DNA of 64,000 nucleotides from Candidatus Dormiibacterota bacterium (GTDB lineage: Bacteria; Chloroflexota; Dormibacteria; Aeolococcales; Aeolococcaceae), in contig PLZA01000044.1 of NCBI GenBank assembly GCA_003153505.1, positions 1-64,000 of the forward strand, in the 5' to 3' direction. Each line of letters starts with the position of its first letter. The stretch's first letter is position 1. The translations under genes were made by a program, and so were the position numbers. The notes under the pieces were generated by a model. It worked only from the letters and a program-made list of their open reading frames with translations, searched no databases and was not told the origin of the DNA. This document shows positions 8,422 through 17,104 of the stretch, piece by piece.

Positions 8422-8726
8422 AGCTCGCTACCATCATCGCCATCACCATCGCGGCCGTTGGCCTCCAGGGCAGGAGCGTGAGCTTCAGGGCCGGGCCAAA
8501 GCGCAGGCTCGGAGCGAGTGGCTCTCTCATTCACCTAAGCGCGCGACCTTCAAACGAGAGCTGACCTCGCGCGAGACGATCCGTGTCGTCTGCGGCCTGC
8601 CGCACTGCAAGGCCGACGCGGAATCAGCAGTTTCGCTGATCGAAGGTCGTACGGCACCACGCGATGAGGACTTAGTCCCCTTGTCTCGTGCGATGGCGGC
8701 GGCGATCATCCAGGGTGGTGAACACG
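8422..8726. other. Intergenic region with candidate operator
   Basis: About 300 nt between the lipoprotein and the stress protein. No intact gene is seen. Near the right end lies an 11-bp palindrome, listed separately. Confidence 0.4.
8668..8678. promoter_or_regulatory. Palindrome GGACTTAGTCC upstream of the stress protein
   Basis: Perfect odd palindrome ending 48 nt before the universal stress protein start. It resembles the core of the mycobacterial DosR box (GGGACTwwAGTCCC) but is one base shorter in the centre. Confidence 0.35.
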
Positions 8727-9614
8727 ATGGCCGCGAAGCACTCCATACAAGGTCGACGCCTGAAGACTGACGTGACCCATCCGAAGGTGATCGTCGCAGC
8801 GATCGACGGGGGTGACCTATCGTCTCGAGTCCTCGCGACCGCCGTCGCCATGGCGCCGGTTTTCGGCGCGAGCATTGAAGCCGTACACGTGGTGGAGACG
8901 GATCGAGGTGCCGCGCGCGCCCGTCAATCGGCTGCCGAGGCAGGGATCGCGCTGCGAGTGGTCACGGGGCCCGTGCTGGAAACGCTGCTCGCTCGCGTGA
9001 CGCTGCCGGACGTGGCGCTCATCGTCGCGGGTGCGTCGACCGGATCCGCCACTGATCGGGCACTCGGCCAACATGCGCTCGCTCTCATCGTGGCGGCACG
9101 GCGGCCGATGATTGTCGTGCCTGAGGGGGCCGAGGTTCACAGCGCGTTGCACCGCATGCTGATCCCGCTCGATGCGTCGTCGATGACGGCAGCGGCGCTA
9201 CATGAGGCCGTTGAGCTCGCGCGGGCCGCCGACATCGATCTCATCGCCTTGCATGTCCACGCGTATCACGCACTGCCGATGTTCAATGACCAGCCGCAGC
9301 ATGAAGTCCCGGCGTGGTCGGCCGAGTTCCTGCGCCGCTACTGGCCCGGGCCCGCGCCGTTTCCGACATTGCAGCATCGAGTGGGCGTGCCCGCCAGCGA
9401 GATCATGCGGGCTGTCGAGGAAACCGCAGCGGACCTGCTGGTACTCGCCTGGAGTCAGAACTTGTCGCCCGGCCGCGCGCGGGTCGTTGAGCGCGCTCTG
9501 CGGGAATCGAGGACGCCCGTCCTGCTCCTGCCGGACCGGCGCCGGCTGCCGACCGTCGGTGACGTCGAGCTCCGAGGGCGCGCCCGCCTCGAAGCCGCCA
9601 CGGCTACCGTCTGA
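8727..9614 (+). CDS. Tandem-domain universal stress protein
   Basis: A 295-residue cytoplasmic protein with two USP domains (about residues 18-132 and 142-275). Each begins with a hydrophobic strand (KVIVAAIDGGD; RMLIPLDASS) and ends with the typical 'P-V/M-I/L-V/L-P' strand (RRPMIVVP; RTPVLLLP). The first domain keeps only part of the G-2x-G-9x-G(S/T) ATP-binding loop; the second has the looser SPGRARVVERAL. Tandem USPs of this length are typical of actinobacterial dormancy regulons. ATG 8727 is chosen because the domain begins soon after; the ribosome site is weak. It is convergent with the HAD-GH65 gene. Confidence 0.88.
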   Translation: MAAKHSIQGRRLKTDVTHPKVIVAAIDGGDLSSRVLATAVAMAPVFGASIEAVHVVETDRGAARARQSAAEAGIALRVVTGPVLETLLARVTLPDVALIVAGASTGSATDRALGQHALALIVAARRPMIVVPEGAEVHSALHRMLIPLDASSMTAAALHEAVELARAADIDLIALHVHAYHALPMFNDQPQHEVPAWSAEFLRRYWPGPAPFPTLQHRVGVPASEIMRAVEETAADLLVLAWSQNLSPGRARVVERALRESRTPVLLLPDRRRLPTVGDVELRGRARLEAATATV

Positions 9615-9659
9615 CGAGGACGCCTGGCGCCGGATGGCGTGAGGGCCCACCGTCCCGGG

Positions 9660-12600
9660 TCATGGCGAAAGCGGAGGAAGGGCGAGCCATCTTCCTTCTT
9701 CGCCGAGCTGGGCGACGGCCGCTCGACGTGGCGACGTTCGCATTTCGATCCCCGCCGGTAGGTGCACCGTTATCGGGGCGGCGGCTTCGATCTCGAGCCG
9801 GTCGCGCTGGACGGTGATCCGCACCGCGTTGCCCCGCACCTGCACCGGCAATGTGAACGTTGTCCAGCTGGCTGGCACATGCGGGTCCAGCGCGACACCA
9901 TCTGCGGTCAACTGTAGTCCCGCAACACCGAAAGCCAGCGCTTGCCACAAGCTCCCCATGGCGGCGAGATGCAGTCCACCGGCGGTGGTTCCTGTGACGT
10001 CGTCGAGGTCGAGGCGACCGACGAGCCGCAGGAGCTCCACAGCCTCATCCGGGCGGCCGAGGCGAGCGAGCAACCCCGCATGGACTCCAGGCGAGAGCGA
10101 GCTGCCGTGGGATGTCCGCGGTTCGTAGTATGCGAAGTTGGCTGCCAGGGAGCCCGCGGCAACCTCCTCGGGAACCATGTGGTGCAGCATCAGGACGTCG
10201 GCCTGCTTGACGATCTGCGATCGGTGCACGACGTCGTAGCCAACCAGCAGGTCCGCTGCCACGGGTCGATGGGGGACGGCCTGCGCCAGGTCGAATGGCG
10301 CGAGCGCGTAGAAGCCGGCGAACTGCTCGTAGAGTTGGGTGCCCGGGTCGTACCCGTCGACGAGGTTCGCCGCTGCGACGCGCCAGGCATCCACTTCCTG
10401 GTCGTCGACGTGGACAAGCCCTTCATCGTGCAACTGCAGTGCGCGGCCCAGATTCCAGCGCGCCATCACGTTGGTGAACGCGTTGTCGTTGACGATCTCA
10501 TGGTATTCATCCGGCCCGATGACCGCATCGATGTGCATCCGGCCGCTGCCGTCACGCCGACAACGGGAGGCCCAGTATCGCGCTGTTTCGACCACGAGCT
10601 CGCCTCCCGGACCACCCATGAATGCGGTGTCGCCACTCCAGTCGGCGTATAGGCAGGCCGCCCAGGCCACGTCGGCGACGATGTGTTCCTCGTAGGTGCC
10701 CGTGTGGATGATCACCTCGCGCCCGGTCTGGTCACGCATCCTCGCCGGGGTGACATCCTCTCCCGTGGCGGCGGACTCCCATGGGAACCGTGCGCCGGCC
10801 TTGCCGAACGCTGCGGCGCGGGCGCGGGCCTCCGGCAGACGCCTGATTCGATACTCGAGCATGGCGCGAGCGGCAGGCGGGTTGGTGAGAGCGAGAAACG
10901 GGAGGACGAAGACGTCCGCGTCCCAGAAGATGTGACCGCGATACGCCTCTCCGGTCAAACCTCGGGCGCCCACGAAGGCCTCTGCGTCATCCGGTGCCTG
11001 ACTCATGAGATGGAAGAGCGCGAAGCGGACGGCGCGCTGCAGTTCATCGTCGCCTCGGATGACAACATCTGCCTGCTGCCACCGTGCCGCCCAGGCACCA
11101 CGATGCTCGCGCACCAACGCATCGACATCGACGTCCTCGTCGACGGCGGGCTCCCTTCCCAGGTCATGTCGCCGATAGCGCGCCACAAGATCGACACGAG
11201 GTCCGGACGGCGAGGCGAAGACGCGTGTCGTCGCCGACACCGTTACCGCGCCGCCGTCGCAATCGACACGCTGGTGGCTCGCCCCATCGAGAGCCCGATC
11301 GCGAGCGTCGGCCTTCGTCGGATGTCGATAGGAGACTATGGCCGGGTGCTCGTCAGCGTCGAGTCCCTCGACTGCCAGGGCGACCACACCAGCGTGGTGG
11401 ACCGCGGCCAACCCCAACGCTCTGACGCTGTGGTTGGTACCGGACACATCCTGCCAAAGGAGTCCCGAACGTAGATCGAGCACTCGCCGCACCTCGGCAT
11501 CGCTCGGCAGCGGCGCGGAGCTTTCCTGCCAGATGGGACAGCGAAGGAGATGGGATTCCTCACCCATCCCTTCGAAAGCGCCGGCGACGAACACGGTGGG
11601 CGTGACTGTCGGATGGCGGAGGCACGGTGCCCCCCCGCTGCCGACCGCCCCAGACGCGAGAGTCAGCAGCACCTGGTGGACGCTTTCCAGTTTGTGGTCG
11701 GTGCCCAGGACGGTGATGGACCAGAGCGGATCGATGTCGATGCCCGGCAGCTCGTGAGTCTGATGGCGGAGGGTTTGATCCTCGAGGAACGTGAGAAACG
11801 CGCCGGGTCCTCCGCCGACGTGCGCCACCTCCGGTGGGATGCCCTCGGGTTCGACACCGACGGATATCACGGACGCTCGCTGCGCCTCAGGAACGAGCAT
11901 GTAGTGATCACTCCCTCGGACCCCGCCAAGCGGTCCCATTTCGTCCCCGGCGATGACGGCGAGACCCGACCCGATGCCAGAACCCCACCACGTTGCCATC
12001 AGCCAGCGAAGTGATTCGGACTTGTCCGTCAGGCCGATCTCCACGAACTTGCCGTCGGTCGTGACCCGCGGATCCTCGAGGCCGGCGTCACGCGCCGCAC
12101 GGATCGCGAGTTCGACCACCACTGCAAGCGATCCAAGGCCGCAGGCGCGAATGCGCGCACTAACGGCATCGACGAGCTCGGCGATCCGGGCCTTGGGTGG
12201 ATATTCCCAGCCGGGCGTGGGGATCAGATCAAGCTTGCGGCGATTGAACCGGCGCGTGATCGGCAGCGGGGTCAGTCCGCGCGCGTGCAACGCGGCGGCC
12301 GTGCTCTCCGCCGCGCGATCGAGGGCGACCTCCTCGGCCTCGGTCGCCGTCCGCCGTTCAACGAGGTGGACGCCGCTCGAATCGGCCTCGTAGATCTCGG
12401 AGCCGCGGTTGACGCAGAGATAGAGGTGGCCTGGTCCGGCCGGTCGCGCCTGCAGCTGGCCGTCGATGTTCTCAACATGGGTGCCGCTGATGACTCCCAC
12501 ATCCACCCCGAGGCTCGTGAGCTGTTCGATCTGCCGGCGGACGGGCGACGCGTCGGCGCGACGGTCGGGGACAGCGGTGCCATCCCAGTCAAAGGCGATT

Positions 12601-12680
12601 GCCTCGAAGCGCCGCTGCAACGCAACGGGCCACGCGTCAAGAACGGCGGTGTGCAAGGGGGCGGGCCCAGAGGTGGTCAT
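9660..12680 (-). CDS. HAD phosphatase-GH65 glycoside phosphorylase fusion
   Basis: A 1006-residue two-part enzyme. Residues ~25-270 are a HAD (type IIB) phosphatase domain: motif I FDWDGT (Asp31, Asp33), an SGT motif at 65-67, and a GDE motif near 245. Residues ~310-980 are a glycoside hydrolase family 65 (alpha/alpha)6 domain: GEAYRGHIFWDAD (578-589), the general-acid motif GPDEYHE with Glu725, KQAD (825-828) and the phosphate-loop HGSSLSP (858-864). GH65 enzymes phosphorolyse trehalose, maltose or kojibiose, so disaccharide phosphorolysis plus phosphate-ester hydrolysis is likely. The organisation recalls mycobacterial OtsB1 (Rv2006), which also joins phosphatase and GH65 domains. AGGA lies 8-9 nt before ATG 12680. 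Confidence 0.88.
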   Translation of the reverse strand: MTTSGPAPLHTAVLDAWPVALQRRFEAIAFDWDGTAVPDRRADASPVRRQIEQLTSLGVDVGVISGTHVENIDGQLQARPAGPGHLYLCVNRGSEIYEADSSGVHLVERRTATEAEEVALDRAAESTAAALHARGLTPLPITRRFNRRKLDLIPTPGWEYPPKARIAELVDAVSARIRACGLGSLAVVVELAIRAARDAGLEDPRVTTDGKFVEIGLTDKSESLRWLMATWWGSGIGSGLAVIAGDEMGPLGGVRGSDHYMLVPEAQRASVISVGVEPEGIPPEVAHVGGGPGAFLTFLEDQTLRHQTHELPGIDIDPLWSITVLGTDHKLESVHQVLLTLASGAVGSGGAPCLRHPTVTPTVFVAGAFEGMGEESHLLRCPIWQESSAPLPSDAEVRRVLDLRSGLLWQDVSGTNHSVRALGLAAVHHAGVVALAVEGLDADEHPAIVSYRHPTKADARDRALDGASHQRVDCDGGAVTVSATTRVFASPSGPRVDLVARYRRHDLGREPAVDEDVDVDALVREHRGAWAARWQQADVVIRGDDELQRAVRFALFHLMSQAPDDAEAFVGARGLTGEAYRGHIFWDADVFVLPFLALTNPPAARAMLEYRIRRLPEARARAAAFGKAGARFPWESAATGEDVTPARMRDQTGREVIIHTGTYEEHIVADVAWAACLYADWSGDTAFMGGPGGELVVETARYWASRCRRDGSGRMHIDAVIGPDEYHEIVNDNAFTNVMARWNLGRALQLHDEGLVHVDDQEVDAWRVAAANLVDGYDPGTQLYEQFAGFYALAPFDLAQAVPHRPVAADLLVGYDVVHRSQIVKQADVLMLHHMVPEEVAAGSLAANFAYYEPRTSHGSSLSPGVHAGLLARLGRPDEAVELLRLVGRLDLDDVTGTTAGGLHLAAMGSLWQALAFGVAGLQLTADGVALDPHVPASWTTFTLPVQVRGNAVRITVQRDRLEIEAAAPITVHLPAGIEMRTSPRRAAVAQLGEEGRWLALPPLSP

Positions 12681-12759
12681 CTAAGCAATCCTGACGCTCC
12701 ACCTGGCGGTTGGGGGAACACGTGCGCACGGGGGGAACTGAGTCATCAAGCGGACTCGG

Positions 12760-12771
12760 TGACCATGGTCA
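12760..12771. promoter_or_regulatory. Palindrome TGACCATGGTCA in the divergent intergenic region
   Basis: Perfect 12-bp palindrome between the divergent GH65 and glycosyltransferase genes. It has the GAC-N4-GTC core seen at two other promoters of this block and could serve both genes. Confidence 0.35.
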
Positions 12772-12777
12772 TAGTGA

Positions 12778-13947
12778 TTGTCAGACCTAAGCCTCTGGTG
12801 CCGACCGGTGGTCGGCTCCAGCGTAGGCTTCGTGGAGCCTACCCACGACGGCCGTCGGCCACTACAGATCGCGCTCATCGCCCCGCCTTGGTATCCGATG
12901 CCACCGCAGGGCTACGGTGGCACCGAACTGGTCGTGACTCTGCTGGCCCGGGAGTTGCGTCGCCAGGGTCACGAAGTGACCCTGTTCGGTGCCGATGGAT
13001 CCGAGAGCGGGACCACCGTCTGTGCGCCCGCGGGTTTGGCCGTCCACCTCGGACAGGACACGCAGGTGCTCCACGAGATGACCTATCTGTCGCGGGTCGA
13101 GCAGATGATGCGCGAACTGGGACCGTTCGACGTGATCAGCGACCATTCGGGCTTTGGCGGGGCGCTCATCACGAGCTTGTTGGCCGCACCGACGCTGGTG
13201 CTCCATACGGTTCATGGACAGATCGGCGCGAGTGAGCTCGAGTTCCTGGCGTCGCTGCGCACAAATGGTGGTTTCATCGCCATCAGCGACAGCCAGCGGC
13301 GCTCGGCGCCGCGTCTTCAATGGGCCGGGGTCGTGCACAACGCCGTCGACGTCAAGAGCCTTTACGTCTCGGCGGCGAATCGCGATCCGCGATACCTGCT
13401 GTGCCTGGCTCGTGTCTGCGAGGAGAAGGGCCAAGACGTTGCCATCGAAGTGGCTCGTCGCTGTGGCCTGCACCTCATCCTCGCGGGCAAGATCGAGCAG
13501 ACGCCAATATCGCGCGCGTTCTTCCGTCGACGCGTTGAGCCATTCATCGACGGTGAACACGTCCAATACCTGCCCAACGTCGCTGGAGTGCTCAAGGCGC
13601 GCTTGATTGCCGGAGCCACGGCGATGCTTGCGCCGATTTGCTGGCCTGAGCCCTTCGGGCTCTCCATCGTCGAGGCCATGGTCAGCGGCACGCCGGCTGT
13701 GTCGTTTCGGCAAGGTTCCGCGCCGGAACTGATCGAGCCTGGTATCACCGGGTTCGTCGTGGACCATCTTCAAGAGATGGTCGATGCGGTGGCGTGGGCA
13801 TGCGACGTTGATCCGTTCACTTGCGCCCGTGTCGCGCGTGATCGATTCAACCCGCAGGTGATGGCCGGATCGTATCTGCGCCTGTACCGGCGGGCGATGC
13901 TGACCAGGCCGGCGCCACGCGGTCACGTTGACGGACTCACCGCTTGA
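12778..13947 (+). CDS. Glycosyltransferase family 4 (GT-B) protein
   Basis: A soluble GT-B glycosyltransferase. The N-terminal Rossmann domain begins QIALIAPPWYPMPPQGYGGT, then ELV, typical of GT4 enzymes. The C-terminal domain has HNAVDV, ARVCEEKG and the nucleotide-sugar E-x7-E region EPFGLSIVEAM, followed by VSFRQGSAPELIEPG. The start is uncertain: the frame opens at TTG 12778, but GTG 12808 or 12832 gives an N-terminus closer to the family norm. It is divergent from the HAD-GH65 gene and may act in the same disaccharide or glycan pathway. The acceptor is unknown. Confidence 0.85.
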   Translation: MSDLSLWCRPVVGSSVGFVEPTHDGRRPLQIALIAPPWYPMPPQGYGGTELVVTLLARELRRQGHEVTLFGADGSESGTTVCAPAGLAVHLGQDTQVLHEMTYLSRVEQMMRELGPFDVISDHSGFGGALITSLLAAPTLVLHTVHGQIGASELEFLASLRTNGGFIAISDSQRRSAPRLQWAGVVHNAVDVKSLYVSAANRDPRYLLCLARVCEEKGQDVAIEVARRCGLHLILAGKIEQTPISRAFFRRRVEPFIDGEHVQYLPNVAGVLKARLIAGATAMLAPICWPEPFGLSIVEAMVSGTPAVSFRQGSAPELIEPGITGFVVDHLQEMVDAVAWACDVDPFTCARVARDRFNPQVMAGSYLRLYRRAMLTRPAPRGHVDGLTA

Positions 13948-14122
13948 CGGCGCAGATGGCTTGTCATTCGCTCGACACCGGGCGCCGCTGTCGCTGCCTC
14001 CGTTGCGGCTCGCTTCTCCGCGAGTGAGGAGACGCTGCCCGTGAGCGTGGCCACGAGGAAGGGTCGGCCGGATGGATTAGGGGTCGCTGCGCAGGGCGGA
14101 TGGGGTCGGCCGGCCCACCAAC

Positions 14123-14142
14123 CTCGGGACGATGGACCCTGG
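14123..14142. promoter_or_regulatory. Candidate GGGAC-N4-GACCC operator before the baeRF gene
   Basis: GGGAC GATG GACCC lies about 65-80 nt before the eRF1-like gene. It matches 13 of 20 positions of the published mycobacterial DosR box by eye, so it is only suggestive. Confidence 0.25.
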
Positions 14143-14205
14143 AGATGCGCTGCTCAGATCGTCCACAGTGAAGGGAGGATCGAACATTTCCAAAGCGAGG
14201 CAGCG

Positions 14206-15396
14206 ATGGCCACCACAGTTGCAAGGACCGCCTTAGAGCTTGAGATCGGCGAATTGCGACATGCTCACAGCGCTCCGATCGTCACCACGTGCTATCTCAA
14301 CGTGGACGGCGCTCTGCGGCCACGGCGCACGGACTACCTGGCGGCATTTGCCTTACTCGCGCAGCAGGCGCAGGGTGTGAACGTCGAGGACGCGGAAGTT
14401 CGAACGGCGCACGACGCCAACGTGGCGATGCTCGCACGGTGGCTCGAGGAGCATTTCGAGCGTTCGCGCACTCGCGGACTCGTGATGGTCTGCTGCTCGC
14501 GCGACTCGTGGTTCCGGGCCGTCCCGCTTTCTGTTCCGGTGCATGACCAGATTGCCTTCGGACACCGACCGCATCTCCTCCAGCTGGAGATCACCCTTGC
14601 CAAGGCCAAGCGCTTCGGCGTGGCTCTGGTCGACCACGAGAAGATGCGGGTCTTTGAGTATCACCTCGGCGAACTCTCCGAGTCCTCAGCGCTGTTCGAG
14701 GGCACTGCGCCGCACAGGGATCGACAGCGCGGCTGGAATGTCAGCAGCTCGCCCTCGGGGAGCGGCGACGCCGCCGCCCAGTGGGCATCGGCAGGCACGC
14801 ATGTCGATCGCCGTGAAGTGGCGACCGCAGAGCGCCACCTCGTCAGGTGCGCGGCCGCGCTCACGGATCATCTGGATGAACACCCCGTCGATCATCTTGT
14901 CCTCGGCGGCCCGACCCCGGAACGGGAGCGTCTCGAGCGGCATCTGCCTGATCGCTACCGCTCCCGTGTCGTCGGGTTCGCTGCAGTGCGCGTCGCCGCG
15001 CCACTCGATGAGATCCATGCGGCAGTGTCGGCGATCGCGCTCGATGTTGAGAAACGAGACGATAAAGCGGTTCGGGGTGAGCTGGCGACGGCGTCCGGCA
15101 CTGGCCTGGCCATTCACGGCTTGGAGCCGGTCCTCGCCGCGCTCTCCGACGGGCGCGTGAAGCAGTTGTTCATCTCGACAGGGTTGGAGAGCCGGCCGGG
15201 TTCGCTGTGCACCTTGTGCCAGGCGCTTTCCCTCTCAGAAGCGCGATGCCCCGTCTGCGGCGGGACCACAACACCGGTCGACGACATCGTCGAAGCAGCC
15301 GTCGAGCGGGCAGCTCACAGTGGGGAGTGTCGCTTCGTTCGCCGCGAGCATCTTGATGCCGCGATGGGCGGCGTCGCCGCGATCGTCCGTTACTGA
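14206..15396 (+). CDS. eRF1-like (baeRF/Vms1-type) protein
   Basis: A 396-residue protein of the bacterial-archaeal release-factor-like group. The N-terminal part (TCYLNVDGALRPRRTDY) begins like family members. The middle has GVALVDHEKMRVFEYHLGEL, typical of the eRF1 domain 2-like segment, then RHLVRCAAALTDHLDEHPVD and LVLGGP. A C-terminal eRF1_3-like domain contains a zinc ribbon, CTLC and CPVC. Relatives include mycobacterial Rv2629, a DosR-regulated protein, and ribosome-rescue hydrolases. A role in translation stress is plausible but unproven. ATG 14206 follows GCGAGG; upstream sequence lacks coding character. Confidence 0.8.
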   Translation: MATTVARTALELEIGELRHAHSAPIVTTCYLNVDGALRPRRTDYLAAFALLAQQAQGVNVEDAEVRTAHDANVAMLARWLEEHFERSRTRGLVMVCCSRDSWFRAVPLSVPVHDQIAFGHRPHLLQLEITLAKAKRFGVALVDHEKMRVFEYHLGELSESSALFEGTAPHRDRQRGWNVSSSPSGSGDAAAQWASAGTHVDRREVATAERHLVRCAAALTDHLDEHPVDHLVLGGPTPERERLERHLPDRYRSRVVGFAAVRVAAPLDEIHAAVSAIALDVEKRDDKAVRGELATASGTGLAIHGLEPVLAALSDGRVKQLFISTGLESRPGSLCTLCQALSLSEARCPVCGGTTTPVDDIVEAAVERAAHSGECRFVRREHLDAAMGGVAAIVRY

Positions 15397-15485
15397 TGCA
15401 GTGCTCTGTGAATATCGGCTAGCCGGACATGCAGCGTCTCGAGCAGCTGGCTAGACGACCCCGGATGCCAGGCCTAACCCGCCAC

Positions 15486-15510
15486 GAGGGTTCGAATCCC
15501 TCTCGCTCCG
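15486..15510 (+). pseudogene. Truncated tRNA-Ser 3' end (T-arm plus acceptor strand)
   Basis: GAGGG-TTCGAAT-CCCTC is a perfect T-arm, followed by TCGCTCC and discriminator G, the 3' acceptor strand of a tRNA. The matching 5' acceptor strand GGAGCGA is absent from the ~100 nt upstream, so only the 3' end exists. TCGCTCCG and the preceding variable-arm-like sequence fit tRNA-Ser. Such 3' fragments are what site-specific integrases leave at one end of an inserted element, but a decayed gene is also possible. Confidence 0.65.
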
Positions 15511-15514
15511 TGTT

Positions 15515-15536
15515 TCCCTTAGCGGATAAGGGATTT
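15515..15536 (+). terminator. Intrinsic terminator after the tRNA remnant
   Basis: TCCCTTA (15515-15521), loop GCGGA, TAAGGGA (15527-15533), followed by TTT. A 7-bp perfect stem 4 nt past the tRNA end is what a tRNA gene's own terminator looks like. Confidence 0.6.
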
Positions 15537-15901
15537 CCCCTCGATGTAAACTCAGGGGGAGCGACGCGGTCGCACCATGAGGAACTCGAGCCCCAATGAA
15601 GTCCCAATCGATCATGCAACTTGTCATCAGAGCTGACGCCCATTTTGAACGGCTGCTCGCTCACGCGGCACTCAGCTCAAACGTGGCATAAGGAGGTGAC
15701 GCTGGTCTCGCGGCCCGCCAGCCGAGTTCGAGACCAACACGGGACTATCCAGCCGCGGCCGGCGGCCCTTCAGTGGCGGTCAGATCGGGCGGCCTCCCAC
15801 GAAGGAGCACAGTCTGGATCAGCGCGGCTGCGGGTAGACTGCCTGCGGAAGCTCGCGAGGATCTCGAGCCGAGACACCCCGGAACAGAAGGAGAGGGCAG
15901 C

Positions 15902-16198
15902 ATGATTGCCTGGTTCAGCATCGCTCCGGACGACGGCTCGGGCTCGTACTCCAAGCATGTGGCCGCAGCACTCGAGATGATCCGGGGGAGCGGTCTTACA
16001 TTTCGCCTGGGTGCCATGGGGACCGAGGTGGAAGGGCCGCGCGATGAAGTGCTCGCGCTGCTCGTGCGCTGCCATGTCGCGCTTGCGACCGCCCCCGGTG
16101 TCCGTCGCACGAGTACGGTCATCAAGATTGATGATCGTGTCGATGTGGACAGCGATGAGATGCACCGGAAGGTGAGAGCTGTCGAGCAGCTGATCTAG
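15902..16198 (+). CDS. Thiamine-binding protein (MTH1187/YkoF family)
   Basis: A 98-residue ferredoxin-like protein. It begins MIAWFSIAPDDGSGSYSKHV and continues through LTFRLGAMGTEVEG, with the C-terminal STVIKIDDRVD segment, all typical of the MTH1187 family (formerly DUF77). Family members bind thiamine or hydroxymethylpyrimidine as oligomers. GGAGAGGG precedes ATG 15902. It sits alone, downstream of the tRNA remnant, with no thiamine biosynthesis gene nearby, so its physiological partner is not evident. Confidence 0.85.
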   Translation: MIAWFSIAPDDGSGSYSKHVAAALEMIRGSGLTFRLGAMGTEVEGPRDEVLALLVRCHVALATAPGVRRTSTVIKIDDRVDVDSDEMHRKVRAVEQLI

Positions 16199-16213
16199 AT
16201 TGACAGCCGGCGG

Positions 16214-16390
16214 TTACGCGGGATACGTGCGGGCGACCGCACCCCGCATCGTCGCATCGGCGGCGACCAGACCCCGTCGCCGCCGCCAGATGGCTTCAGC
16301 GTAGATCTCGAGCATCTCCGACGCGACGCGATTCCAGTCATAACGCGCAGCGTCGGCAACCCCCAGCGATCCCATTGCGCAGCAGGGACC
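16214..16390 (-). pseudogene. Glycosyltransferase C-terminal remnant
   Basis: On the minus strand one frame reads MGSLGVADAARYDWNRVASE, then MLEIYAEA, ending at a stop at 16214-16216. This is the characteristic last helix of GT4 enzymes ('R-Y-D-W-x-R-V-A-x-x-x-L-x-x-Y'). Nothing upstream encodes the rest of the enzyme, so about 50 residues of a lost gene remain. Its position next to the tRNA remnant suggests a deletion or recombination scar. Confidence 0.65.
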
Positions 16391-16545
16391 ATCGAGCCGG
16401 CCGTTGAGGCGGCGCGTCCCCTGGAGATCGGTTGTCGGGTAACGTCAATCTGGTACACCCGAGATCCGCCACGGGTCTCTTCCCACGTCGGGTTCCACCA
16501 AACGAGGGCCCCGGGCGCACTGTGACGGCTCTGGTCGCGTAGGAG

Positions 16546-16722
16546 TCAGGATGTTCCGGTATTCGTCGGCTGACTCAATGCGCCGGCATTGAGGTCGGCA
16601 TTCCGCGGGTCCCCCGTATCATCCGTCGGCGTTGCGCTGGCGTCCTTGTCGGGGTCCGTCTCGTTGCCTTGAACAGGATCAGGCGCCGTTGGGATGCCGT
16701 CCGTCTCTTCGCTCCGTGCCAT
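16546..16722 (-). CDS. Small acidic hypothetical protein
   Basis: A 58-residue, highly acidic, probably disordered protein starting MARSEETDGIPTAPDPVQGN and rich in Asp, Thr, Pro and Asn. There is no hydrophobic core or cysteine. GGAGG lies 8 nt before ATG 16722, and the leader GGAGGACACA-N3-ATG is nearly the same as that of the membrane-protein gene at 17653, suggesting related translation signals. Function unknown. Confidence 0.5.
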   Translation of the reverse strand: MARSEETDGIPTAPDPVQGNETDPDKDASATPTDDTGDPRNADLNAGALSQPTNTGTS

Positions 16723-17104
16723 CACTGTGTCCTCCGTGGCGGCCATATCAAGGTTTTGATGATCGCCGATCGGTCGACTCGCTGCCTCCCACCGACCGAG
16801 CTGCCGATGCCCGGGGCTGCTCGCCGTCGGTCCCGCAAGATGCAAGACCGCCCTCACACCCAATCACACGGGTGGGCCCGGGACCCGTACCTCGAACAAG
16901 CGAAAGTGTGCTCGCGCACCCCAGCGTGCAAGTGACGCACCAGAGCCGACACCCGGTTGATCGGGCGGAGGCGCGCCCCTGCTGGATCCAGAGCAGTGCC
17001 ACGCAAGCCGCGAAGTCCGCCGGGAGCACGAAGACCTCAATGTCGGAATCAACCGCGTTTGGGGCGATTGTCACCCGGGATGGCAGCTCGGTGTGGTCGG
17101 TATT
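16723..17104. other. Intergenic region, no clear gene
   Basis: About 380 nt between two minus-strand genes. A minus-strand frame beginning VTIAPNAVDSDIEVFVLPAD has some coding look but quickly turns into low-complexity sequence, so it is either a remnant or chance. Confidence 0.35.

Larger units (their letters stand above)
15397..15901. other. Gene-free stretch with tRNA remnant
   Basis: About 500 nt without a protein gene. It holds a truncated tRNA 3' end and its hairpin terminator (listed separately). The sequence after the terminator shows no gene until the thiamine-binding protein. Confidence 0.6.

Noticed and set aside
12824-12829. TAGGCT as a leaderless promoter for the GT4 gene
   Set aside because: Only 2 nt separate it from GTG 12832, too close for transcription to start at that codon, and no later start keeps the first strand of the fold.
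15421-15510. A complete tRNA-Ser gene
   Set aside because: No 5' acceptor strand GGAGCGA or recognisable D-arm and anticodon arm precede the T-arm; the GGAGCGA at 15558-15564 is downstream, so it cannot pair as a tRNA.
15419-15664. Minus-strand open frame containing EREGFEPSW
   Set aside because: This peptide is the well-known artefact produced by reading a tRNA T-arm region antisense; the DNA is the tRNA remnant.
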